A stretch of DNA of 64,000 bases, taken from assembly GCA_017622135.1 (NCBI GenBank), contig JAGARR010000030.1, forward strand, positions 18,640-82,639. The letters run 5' to 3'. The DNA comes from Spirochaetaceae bacterium. Its GTDB lineage: Bacteria; Spirochaetota; Spirochaetia; Treponematales; Treponemataceae. Below are positions 25,639 to 33,218 of this stretch, piece after piece (the stretch's first letter is position 1; every line of letters starts with the position of its first letter). A model generated the notes under the pieces. The model made no database searches. It had not been told where the DNA came from and saw only the letters and a program-made list of their open reading frames with translations. Both the position numbers and the translations under genes were made by a program.

Positions 25639-26537
25639 ACTACAAGTGCCACTTCTGCTCCAGCTGCGAGGGTCTAGGCTGCAAGGGAGAAATGCCCGGC
25701 ATGGGTGGCCCCTGGGAAAGTTCCAACTTCATCGCAAACGTAGCTGGCTGGAAGCGGCTGGCAGCCCAACTTTTGGATGGCAACCAGAGTCTTCCCCTTC
25801 CCGCCGTCAGGCTGGCCCCCATGACTGGTGCCGTGGAAAATGTGGGCTACCAGGAAGAGCGGAGCTTCTACTTTGACTTGCTGATTGCCGCCTGTGCTGC
25901 AGGCATTGGCCTTTCCATTGGAGACGGTTGTCCAGATGAGAAGCTGCTGTTCGGCATAGAAGCCACCAAGGCCGCCGCCCAGTTCTTTCCCCAGGTACGG
26001 GCCGCCGTCTTCATCAAGCCCTACGAAAACAAACGGATTCTGGAGCGGATGGAATGGAGCCAGGAGGTGGCGGAAATCTACGGCGTGGACATCGATTCCT
26101 ACAATATAATAACCATGCGGAACAAGGTAAACCTGGAAAAAAAGACTGCCACCCAGCTGCGGGAACTGAAGGCCGCCACCACACTCCCCTTTGCCATCAA
26201 GGGCGTATTCACAACGGAGGATGTGGAGCTGGTGACCGAATTGAAGCCGGACATTGTGGTGGTGTCAAACCACGGCGGCCGCATCGAGACTCGGCGCGGC
26301 AGCACGGCGGATTTTCTCCTGGAGCAGGGAGCCACCCTCAAGTCAAACTGCGGACAGCTGTGGGTAGATAGCGGTATCCGCAGCTACAGGGACCTCCAGG
26401 TGGCAGCCCGCCTGGGAGCAAGCCAGGTGATGATTGGCCGCCCGGTGGTGACAGCCCTCTGCCGAGACGGCGTAAAGGGCGTAATCCACGCCATGGAGAA
26501 CCTCCGCTCAATTGACCCCGTACTGGGCTCGGTATGA
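25623..26537 (+). CDS. FMN-dependent alpha-hydroxy-acid dehydrogenase family protein
   Basis: A 304 aa protein of the lactate oxidase/glycolate oxidase superfamily, starting with GTG inside the end of pfkA. It opens with a cysteine cluster, CHFCSSCEGLGCKGEMPG, then forms a TIM barrel with KGVFTTEDV (conserved Lys), the active-site VVSNHGGR and, near the end, VDSGIRSYRDLQVAARLGA and MIGRP, the FMN phosphate site. The same cysteine cluster occurs in its paralogue at 61975-62994, so it is probably functional, perhaps binding a metal or Fe-S cluster. The substrate is unknown. The overlap with pfkA suggests translational coupling and a link to three-carbon metabolism. It converges on pyrE and overlaps its 3' end by 30 nt. 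Confidence 0.82.
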   Translation: MLRRLDYKCHFCSSCEGLGCKGEMPGMGGPWESSNFIANVAGWKRLAAQLLDGNQSLPLPAVRLAPMTGAVENVGYQEERSFYFDLLIAACAAGIGLSIGDGCPDEKLLFGIEATKAAAQFFPQVRAAVFIKPYENKRILERMEWSQEVAEIYGVDIDSYNIITMRNKVNLEKKTATQLRELKAATTLPFAIKGVFTTEDVELVTELKPDIVVVSNHGGRIETRRGSTADFLLEQGATLKSNCGQLWVDSGIRSYRDLQVAARLGASQVMIGRPVVTALCRDGVKGVIHAMENLRSIDPVLGSV

Positions 26538-27164
26538 TCGCATCGCCTCCAGATGCTCCTTCCCCTCAATCACCCCGTCCTCAATTGCCTTGATGATATC
26601 GTTGATGGTGACGATGGAATGGACGGTGATGCCAAAATCCTTGTAGGCCTGCTGGACGGCTGAAAGCTCGCTGTCCAACGCCTTCTCCATCCTGTCCACA
26701 GTGATAATCATGGCGGCTACCTTCACCTCCCCGGCAGCCTGCAATTTGGGTAGCACTTCCCGCAGAGCCTTTCCGCTGGTCATCACGTCCTCGATGATGA
26801 TGACACGGCTGCCATCCTGGGGCTGCTGACCCACAAAGAGGCCACCCTCCCCATGGTCCTTGGCCTCCTTGCGGTCAAAGCAATATCCCAAGTCAATGCC
26901 ATATTTGTTGAACAGGGCCACCGCCGCACTTACCGACAGGGGAATACCCTTGTAGGCAGGCCCAAAGAGGATATCAGCCTCAAGATCATGCTCCTTGATG
27001 CAGTCGGCATAGAAGCCTCCCAACCGAGCCAAATGAGCACCCGTCTTGTAGTTTCCCGTGTTGATAAAATAGGGAGCCTTCCGTCCACTTTTCAAAGTGA
27101 AGTCCCCAAAGGTCAAGACTCCGCTGTCACTCATAAATCTGATGAATTCTTCCTTGTACGTCAT
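26508..27164 (-). CDS. pyrE: Orotate phosphoribosyltransferase
   Basis: The enzyme joins orotate and PRPP to form OMP in de novo pyrimidine synthesis, the pathway that also uses carbamoyl phosphate from the nearby carAB. The 218 aa length fits. The PRPP-binding motif RVIIIEDVMTSGKAL lies near residues 118-132, and the N-terminal FGDFTLKSGRKAPYF is diagnostic. No Shine-Dalgarno is visible before the ATG. A TAAAAT sits 6 nt upstream of the start on the minus strand, so the message may be leaderless. It is divergent from arginase, with overlapping promoter regions in the 77 nt gap. Confidence 0.93.
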   Translation of the reverse strand: MTYKEEFIRFMSDSGVLTFGDFTLKSGRKAPYFINTGNYKTGAHLARLGGFYADCIKEHDLEADILFGPAYKGIPLSVSAAVALFNKYGIDLGYCFDRKEAKDHGEGGLFVGQQPQDGSRVIIIEDVMTSGKALREVLPKLQAAGEVKVAAMIITVDRMEKALDSELSAVQQAYKDFGITVHSIVTINDIIKAIEDGVIEGKEHLEAMRSYRAQYGVN

Positions 27165-27204
27165 GTTACTATTTTACCATAAAAACCATTTATTGGTGAC
27201 TGGT

Positions 27205-27233
27205 TTGACACAAATCTTGAATAGTGGTGTAAT
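27205..27233 (+). promoter_or_regulatory. Promoter of the arginase gene
   Basis: TTGACA (27205-27210) and TGTAAT (27228-27233) are separated by exactly 17 nt. The start codon at 27242 is 8 nt after the -10 box, so transcription should begin at or within two bases of the ATG. Confidence 0.75.
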
Positions 27234-27241
27234 GGGAGCCT

Positions 27242-28150
27242 ATGAAAATCAGAATCATTGAGATGCCCCTGGATTTCGGGGGAAACCGGCACGGATCCGA
27301 TATGGGTCCTTCCGCCATCCGCCTTGCTGGCCTGAAGGAACGGCTGGAAACCCTGAACCATCAGATTGTCACTTCCTTCTCTCCCATAGACATCCATCCC
27401 CAAGAATACGAGTCGCCGGGCCGCAGCGACGCAAAATACCTGAGCCAGATTGTGGCCGCCTGTCAGGTACTGGCAGGGCAAACTGAGGCTGCCCTCTCCC
27501 AGAAGGAATTTCCCCTGATACTTGGCGGCGACCACTCCATTGCCCTGGGCTCCATTGCCGGCGTTTCTGCAGCCTGCAAGAAGAATAACAAGAGACTGGG
27601 AATTCTCTACGTAGATGCCCACGGAGACTTCAACACCCACGAAACCTCCCCTTCCGGCAACATCCACGGAATGTGCCTGGCAGCCTCCTGCGGCTACGGC
27701 CTGACTGAGCTGACAAACTTGTATTCATGTTTTACAAAGGTAGAGCCTGCCAACGTCTGCTACGTGGGTCTGCGGGACATCGACCCGGAGGAACGCAAGC
27801 TGATGAAGGCAGCAGGAGTCACCGCCTACACCATGAGCGACATCGACCGCCTGGGCTTTGCTACCATCCTGCAGAAGGTCACCGACTTCTTCAAGACACG
27901 GGTGGACTGTGTTCACGTCAGCTTTGACATGGACGTGATAGACCCCATGTTTGCCCCCGGTGTTGGAATTCCCCTGCCCGGTGGACTAAACTATAGAGAG
28001 GCCCTGCTGCTGATGGAAGACATGGCAGATACAGACATGGTCATCTCCGCAGAGTTTGTGGAGGTAAATCCCGTTCTCGATGTCCGCAGCCAGACAGCTC
28101 TCATGGCAGTGGAGTTGATGGCCCGGCTTTTGGGAGACAAGATTTATTGA
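27242..28150 (+). CDS. rocF: Arginase
   Basis: This is a manganese ureohydrolase that splits arginine into ornithine and urea. All metal-binding motifs are present: GGDHS near residue 98, DAHGDFNT near residue 125 and SFDMDVIDP near residue 225, together with TSPSGNIHG, which marks true arginases and not agmatinases. The length of 302 aa is typical. It has a very good promoter but no properly spaced ribosome-binding site; GGGAG ends 3 nt before the ATG, which is too close. The stop overlaps the TTG start of the next gene. Ornithine is the diamino acid of peptidoglycan in treponemes (established for some species), so arginase could feed cell-wall synthesis as well as nitrogen metabolism. Confidence 0.92.
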   Translation: MKIRIIEMPLDFGGNRHGSDMGPSAIRLAGLKERLETLNHQIVTSFSPIDIHPQEYESPGRSDAKYLSQIVAACQVLAGQTEAALSQKEFPLILGGDHSIALGSIAGVSAACKKNNKRLGILYVDAHGDFNTHETSPSGNIHGMCLAASCGYGLTELTNLYSCFTKVEPANVCYVGLRDIDPEERKLMKAAGVTAYTMSDIDRLGFATILQKVTDFFKTRVDCVHVSFDMDVIDPMFAPGVGIPLPGGLNYREALLLMEDMADTDMVISAEFVEVNPVLDVRSQTALMAVELMARLLGDKIY

Positions 28151-28974
28151 AAAAACACTTTGTCGTTCTTCCAGTGCTTTTCTTCTTGTTACAGGTGGCA
28201 TTCCCAAATGAGCCTTCACCTGCTCCCCTTCCAACCTTTCCAGACAAGGCGGCGGAAATCATTGCTCGGAAGGAAATGCTGCAAGAACACATAGAAGTTT
28301 CTCCCATTGTCTGGGATATGAACTGGCATACTGGTATCCAGCAACTATCCATCATCAATTCACCGCTCCTTCCAGACTTATCTACAGAGCTTTCAGAAGT
28401 CATATATACCTCCAACCAGTACAAGGGTGCTGTCATTTCAGTGGATGTTTCTCCATTCTTTACAATCTATTCAAATTTTTCCATAGGATTTCAGCAAGGA
28501 AATTTTCCAAAAAATTTTTCCATATCCACCATTCCCTATTTCCACTCAACATGGACATCACTGGAGTCTGACTCCTTCATCGCAAAAAAAATCCCACTAA
28601 AAGAAAGCTTTACCATTGCTCCTTATACCGGCTATATGTTCTCACAATATGATTTGTATTCAGCCCATTCGGAACAAAAATTCTCCAGTCGTATCTACCA
28701 TTCTGCAGTAATCGGTTCAAAATTCATCTTCCAGCCCACAAGAATTTTCTTCATTGAAACGAGTTTAGCCTTTAGCCCCATTACCGCAGTAAACAGAAAA
28801 CTGCTTTCCACGTTTCAAATAAATTATGAAGGAATTTTTACCTTCACTACAAAGAATCTGACACTTTCCTTGATTTTATCCACAAGAAACAACATCGAAT
28901 ACAAAGGCATTTCTCCAGAATCAATCACCTTGAGGATTTCAAAAATAGGTTTTCATTTCAGATTCTCCATTTAA
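28147..28974 (+). CDS. Putative outer-membrane beta-barrel protein
   Basis: A 275 aa exported protein starting with TTG that overlaps the arginase stop (TTGA). Residues 1-20 form a signal peptide. The rest alternates hydrophobic and polar residues with many aromatic residues (for example FFTIYSNFSIGF, FTIAPYTGYMF and YEGIFTFTTKNL) and ends FHFRFSI, all features of a beta-barrel with a C-terminal aromatic signature. I cannot place it in a named family. It is more AT-rich than its neighbours. The coupling to arginase is likely operon-level only, with no evident functional link. Confidence 0.6.
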   Translation: MKKHFVVLPVLFFLLQVAFPNEPSPAPLPTFPDKAAEIIARKEMLQEHIEVSPIVWDMNWHTGIQQLSIINSPLLPDLSTELSEVIYTSNQYKGAVISVDVSPFFTIYSNFSIGFQQGNFPKNFSISTIPYFHSTWTSLESDSFIAKKIPLKESFTIAPYTGYMFSQYDLYSAHSEQKFSSRIYHSAVIGSKFIFQPTRIFFIETSLAFSPITAVNRKLLSTFQINYEGIFTFTTKNLTLSLILSTRNNIEYKGISPESITLRISKIGFHFRFSI

Positions 28975-29101
28975 CTAAAACCACGAACATGAATTTTGGT
29001 AACTTCATCTTTCTTTATAAATACTTAATTTCTTTAATATTACTAAATATTGCTGTTTTCAGCTTCTTGCATTTAGAATCTTGATTATATACAATAAATC
29101 C

Positions 29102-30445
29102 ATGCAGAATCAGTCAATTTCATCTAAAGCGGAAGATATCCGAGATGTACTGCGGTACATGAAAAAATTCCAGAAGGCATCCATTGTCATCTATCTTGAC
29201 GACAGGCTTTTGGACCAACCACTTTTTACTAGCCATATTCGTGATATTGCCATGCTCCACGAAGCTGGTCTCCAGGTAGTGATTGTTCCCGGTGCCAGAA
29301 AGCGGATTGACGAAGTGCTAACCTCAGAGGGACTGGAATGGCGGATGAAGGATGGAGTGCGCCTCACCAATGAGAAGAGCTTGCCTCTCATCAAGATGGC
29401 CGCCTTTGACGTGGCCAACCGCATTATGACGAGCCTGGCAGGAGAAGGAAAAACTGCTGTCATTGGAAACTGGGTCCGTGCCCGCAGCATGGGCATTCTA
29501 GACGGCATAGATTTTTCTGCAGCAGGAGACATAGACAAGATTCAGACTGATGCCGTCCGTACCATTCTTGAGAATCAATTTATTCCCATCTTTCCCTGCA
29601 TTGGTTGGAGTTTGGCGGGAAAACCCTACAACATTTCCTCCGTAGAGCTGGCGGCAGAAATTGCTCAGCGTCTCCAGGCAGACAAACTTTTTTTTCTGCT
29701 GCCCAATGGCCAGCTGAAAGAACCAGACCTCATCATACCGCCAGAAATCTCCCGCTCCCCATCAGGAGGCATCCCCGCCTTGAACATAAACGAAGCCAGC
29801 CAAATTCTTTCCCTCAATCCAAGCAACCAGGAGGAATCCTCCATCCAGAAAGAAAAGATTCTCCAGCTGATTCGCATCGCTATCAAAGCCTGTACGTCGG
29901 GAGTTTCCCGTGTCCATATTCTGGATGGACTCATTGACGGAACCCTTCCCTGTGAGATTTTCTCCAACCTGGGATGCGGCACCATGATTTACAAGAACGA
30001 CTACGGACGTATTCGGGAAATGACAGTGGAGGATATTCCCGCCATACTGAATCTTATCCGCCCCTTTGTGGAGGAAGGAATTCTTTTGCCACGGACAGAA
30101 CAGAGCCTCGCAGCCACCTTCAACGACTACATTGTCTATGAGCTGGACGATGGAATCAAAGGCTGTGCTGCCCTCCACCTCTACAACGACTACCAGGCTG
30201 AAATTGCCTCTGTGGCAGTGGATCCTGTCTGCTCCCATCTTGGAATCGGCCCAAAGATGATGGAAAATCTCCTTAACCGTGCCCAGAAACAACAGGCAAA
30301 GAGTGTATTCATCCTCACCACTCGCACAGCAGACTGGTTTGAAATGCAGGGCTTTCTCCCAGATGAGATTTCTACCTTGCCTCCTAAACGTAGGGAACAA
30401 TGGTCACCTTCCCGTGGTTCAAAGCTTTTCAGAAAAAAACTGTAA
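29102..30445 (+). CDS. argA: Amino-acid N-acetyltransferase (N-acetylglutamate synthase)
   Basis: It acetylates glutamate with acetyl-CoA, the first step of arginine synthesis. The N-terminal two thirds are an amino-acid-kinase-like domain (VVIVPGARKRIDEVL near residue 60, used for arginine sensing in this family), and the C-terminal 145 residues are a GNAT domain (DIPAILNLIRPF, then AEIASVAVDPVCSHLGIG for CoA binding). The 447 aa total matches ArgA-type enzymes. ATG 29102 was preferred over a TTG seven codons earlier; neither has a Shine-Dalgarno. TATACA at 29088-29093 lies 8 nt upstream, so the transcript may be leaderless. A terminator follows. Confidence 0.88.
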   Translation: MQNQSISSKAEDIRDVLRYMKKFQKASIVIYLDDRLLDQPLFTSHIRDIAMLHEAGLQVVIVPGARKRIDEVLTSEGLEWRMKDGVRLTNEKSLPLIKMAAFDVANRIMTSLAGEGKTAVIGNWVRARSMGILDGIDFSAAGDIDKIQTDAVRTILENQFIPIFPCIGWSLAGKPYNISSVELAAEIAQRLQADKLFFLLPNGQLKEPDLIIPPEISRSPSGGIPALNINEASQILSLNPSNQEESSIQKEKILQLIRIAIKACTSGVSRVHILDGLIDGTLPCEIFSNLGCGTMIYKNDYGRIREMTVEDIPAILNLIRPFVEEGILLPRTEQSLAATFNDYIVYELDDGIKGCAALHLYNDYQAEIASVAVDPVCSHLGIGPKMMENLLNRAQKQQAKSVFILTTRTADWFEMQGFLPDEISTLPPKRREQWSPSRGSKLFRKKL

Positions 30446-30452
30446 TATCAAT

Positions 30453-30482
30453 GGGAATCCAGACTGGATTCCCTATTTTTTT
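30453..30482 (+). terminator. Terminator of argA
   Basis: GGGAATCC (30453-30460) and GGATTCCC (30466-30473) form an 8 bp stem with a 5 nt loop, followed by TATTTTTTT. Confidence 0.85.
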
Positions 30483-30485
30483 GAA

Positions 30486-30501
30486 TGTTTCACGTAAAAC
30501 A
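30486..30501. promoter_or_regulatory. parS-like site 1 (one mismatch)
   Basis: TGTTTCACGTAAAACA differs at one base from the parS consensus TGTTTCACGTGAAACA bound by ParB/Spo0J. It overlaps nothing coding and lies directly after the argA terminator. Confidence 0.75.
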
Positions 30502-30533
30502 CTCTATTGATAGGAATAAATCCTTTATAAAAA

Positions 30534-30549
30534 AGTTTCACGTGAAACA
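30534..30549. promoter_or_regulatory. parS-like site 2 (one mismatch)
   Basis: AGTTTCACGTGAAACA differs from the parS consensus only at the first base. It is centred 48 nt from site 1. Confidence 0.85.
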
Positions 30550-30630
30550 ATTATTCTAAACAAATTTATTTTTAGTGGACATTCCAGCGTAGACTCTTTA
30601 GGATTGTTTTTTTTCAATTGATATTAAAAT

Positions 30631-30646
30631 TGTTTCACGTGAAACA
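30631..30646. promoter_or_regulatory. parS site 3 (perfect match)
   Basis: TGTTTCACGTGAAACA is a perfect 16 bp palindromic parS consensus, the nucleation site for the ParB partition protein. It is about 6 kb from the proposed origin, as expected for chromosome segregation. The 30446-30738 gap is otherwise non-coding. Confidence 0.92.
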
Positions 30647-30688
30647 AAAAATGGGGCGAATACCAATGACACCAATGGTATTCGCCCC
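30646..30688 (-). terminator. Terminator of gyrA
   Basis: GGGGCGAATACCA (30653-30665) and TGGTATTCGCCCC (30676-30688) form a perfect 13 bp stem with a 10 nt loop. On the minus strand it is followed by a run of T residues that abuts parS site 3. Confidence 0.88.
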
Positions 30689-30738
30689 AGCCTGATGTAA
30701 AAAGAATGAGTTTATCCCCTCATAAACATCATCCTTAA

Positions 30739-33189
30739 TTAACCCTCGTTTTCGTCACTGGGAACCCTATCAAGTCCAATGACGATATCCGGTGGATCGA
30801 TGTTGAACACCTTTACACCAGAAGCACCTCTTCCCTGCTTTGCCACTGAACTTGCAGCAACTCGCAGAGACTTTCCTTGACTGGTGATACAGACAATCTC
30901 GTCAGTATCGGCCACATTAATGGCACCAATAATCTCACCAGTCTTTTCTGAAACACCATAAACCCGCTGGCCGCCAGTACCACGACCATGGACAGCAAAC
31001 TCATCAAAACCGACCCGCTTGCCGGCACCATTCTCCGTCAGCAGCATCATGTTCTCCTCTTCCACCACACGGAGTGCGGCGGCCAACTCGTCTCCCTGAG
31101 AGAGACGCAATCCACTGACACCACGACCAGCACGACCCATGGGCCGCACAGAGGTTTCGTTCATGCGGAGAGCCTGACCCTGCCGTGAAATAAGCACAAG
31201 GTCATCGTTGCCAGTGGAAAGCAGAGCCGCCACCAGCTTGTCCCCCTCGTCCAGCTTGATGGCTATGATGCCCCTTGTCTTGGCATTGCTGAACTGGCTG
31301 GTCTGAACCTTCTTCACCACACCGCCAGCAGTAGCCATAAATACATACTGATCGTCACTGAATTCCTTGAGGCTCACAACAGTGGTAATCTCCTCATTGG
31401 GAGAAACTGTCAGCAAGCCCTTGATATGGGAACCACGGGAAGCCCGGCCAGCTTCTGGAATCTCATGCACCTTCAGCCAGTAGCCCTTTCCCTCGTTAGT
31501 AATGAACATGACATAGTCGTGGGTGGAGGCGATGAAAATCTGATTGATGAAGTCATCCTCCACCAGCTTGGCACTGTTGCTTCCCTTGCCTCCCTTTCCC
31601 TGGGTCTTGTAGGCCGTCACAGGAAGCCGCTTGATGTAGCCCAGGTTGGAGATGAGAACAACCATCTCCTCTTCCTTGATAAGATCCTCGATGTTGATTT
31701 GCTCCACCTCATCGGCCACAATGTCAGTACGGCGCTCATCGCCATACTTGTGGGCCAAATCCTGGGTCTCCTCCTTGATGAGAGCCAGAATCTTTTCAGG
31801 ATGAGCCAGCAAGTCCTTCAAGTGGAGGATGAGAGCTTCTATTTCCTCTAATTCCTTCCGTAAATCCTCAATCTCTAAACTTGTAAGCCGCTTCAGCTGC
31901 ATGTCCACAATGGCCTGTGCCTGCACATCATCAAAGCCGAAGCGCTCCATCAGAGCGTTCTTGGCAGATTGAGTGTCACGTGAACCACGGATTATCTTGA
32001 TGACCTCATCGATATTGTCGATAGCAACAATCAAGGCCCGAAGTATGTGGGCCCGCTCCTCGGCCTTTCGCAGCTCGTAGCGGGTGCGTCGGGTCACCAC
32101 GTCCTGGCGATGCTCCACAAAGTACTGAATCAGACTCTTGAGGGTCAGCACCTCCGGCCGTCCCTTCACCAACGCCAGATTTATAACGCCGAAGGATGAC
32201 TGCAGGGCTGTCTTTGAGAAGAGCTGGTTCAGCACCACCTTGGCAATAGCACCCCGCTTGAGTCCGATGACAATACGCACATCGTCTCCTGCAGAACCGT
32301 CGTTCACCGAATCGATTCCTTCAATCACCTTATCACGGGCCAGCTCGCCGATACGCTTGCACAGGTCATCAGTGCGAACCTGATAGGGAATCTCAGTGAA
32401 GACAATGGTCTCCTTTCCCTTCTTGTCCACCTCGATGGTAAAGCGGCCCCGGATAAGAACCTTTCCCCTACCCGTCTTGTAGGCCTGGCGAATTCCCCGC
32501 TTGCCGAATATGATTCCGCCGGTGGGAAAGTCCGGCCCCTTTACGATGGTGCAGAGGTCGTCTATGGAAATTTCAGGATTGTCAATGTATGAGCAGATTG
32601 CAGAGCAGACCTCCCGCAGATTGTGGGGCGGCATGTTGGTGGCCATACCGACGGCAATTCCGCTGGAACCGTTGGTAAGCAGAAAGGGAAATTTTCCCGG
32701 AAGGACAGTGGGCTCCTGACGGGTGTCGTCAAAGTTGGGAATAAAGTCCACCGTGTCCTTTTTAATGTCAGCCACCATTTCTTCGGCAATGGTGGACATC
32801 TTGGACTCAGTGTATCGGTAGGCAGCGGCAGGACTTCCGTCTATTCCTCCGAAGTTACCCTGCTTGTGGATGGGCATATAGCGGATGGAAAAATGCTGGC
32901 CCAAACGAACCAAGGCATCGTAGACAGAAGCGTCTCCGTGGGGATGGTAACGTCCCAGCACGTCACCAACCACCGTGGCGCACTTACGTGTCTTTCCATT
33001 GTAGTGCAGGCCCTCCTCGTTCATGGCGTAGAGAATGCGCCGATGAACGGGCTTGAGTCCATCCCGCACGTCTGGCAGGGCACGACTCACAATGACAGAC
33101 ATTGAATAGTCGATGTAGGACTTTTTCATCTCCGACTCAATGGAGACGGGAATAAGTGTTCCACCTTCCGGTGTTTGTATTTCTTCCAT
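30739..33189 (-). CDS. gyrA: DNA gyrase subunit A
   Basis: This is the breakage-reunion subunit of gyrase, 816 aa. The catalytic tyrosine lies in AAAYRYTES near residue 125. The quinolone-determining region reads HPHGDASVYD, where Ala87 aligns with E. coli Ser83 and Asp91 with Asp87. The C-terminal half has the repeated beta-pinwheel blades (GRAGRGVSG, RGTGGQRVYG, GRGASGVKV) that wrap DNA. It follows gyrB by 29 nt on the minus strand and has its own GAGGA ribosome-binding site. The Ala at the Ser83 position is the kind of residue linked to low quinolone susceptibility in several bacteria. Confidence 0.97.
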   Translation of the reverse strand: MEEIQTPEGGTLIPVSIESEMKKSYIDYSMSVIVSRALPDVRDGLKPVHRRILYAMNEEGLHYNGKTRKCATVVGDVLGRYHPHGDASVYDALVRLGQHFSIRYMPIHKQGNFGGIDGSPAAAYRYTESKMSTIAEEMVADIKKDTVDFIPNFDDTRQEPTVLPGKFPFLLTNGSSGIAVGMATNMPPHNLREVCSAICSYIDNPEISIDDLCTIVKGPDFPTGGIIFGKRGIRQAYKTGRGKVLIRGRFTIEVDKKGKETIVFTEIPYQVRTDDLCKRIGELARDKVIEGIDSVNDGSAGDDVRIVIGLKRGAIAKVVLNQLFSKTALQSSFGVINLALVKGRPEVLTLKSLIQYFVEHRQDVVTRRTRYELRKAEERAHILRALIVAIDNIDEVIKIIRGSRDTQSAKNALMERFGFDDVQAQAIVDMQLKRLTSLEIEDLRKELEEIEALILHLKDLLAHPEKILALIKEETQDLAHKYGDERRTDIVADEVEQINIEDLIKEEEMVVLISNLGYIKRLPVTAYKTQGKGGKGSNSAKLVEDDFINQIFIASTHDYVMFITNEGKGYWLKVHEIPEAGRASRGSHIKGLLTVSPNEEITTVVSLKEFSDDQYVFMATAGGVVKKVQTSQFSNAKTRGIIAIKLDEGDKLVAALLSTGNDDLVLISRQGQALRMNETSVRPMGRAGRGVSGLRLSQGDELAAALRVVEEENMMLLTENGAGKRVGFDEFAVHGRGTGGQRVYGVSEKTGEIIGAINVADTDEIVCITSQGKSLRVAASSVAKQGRGASGVKVFNIDPPDIVIGLDRVPSDENEG

Positions 33190-33218
33190 AATATATCCTC
33201 AATCAGCTTCCTTAGGAT

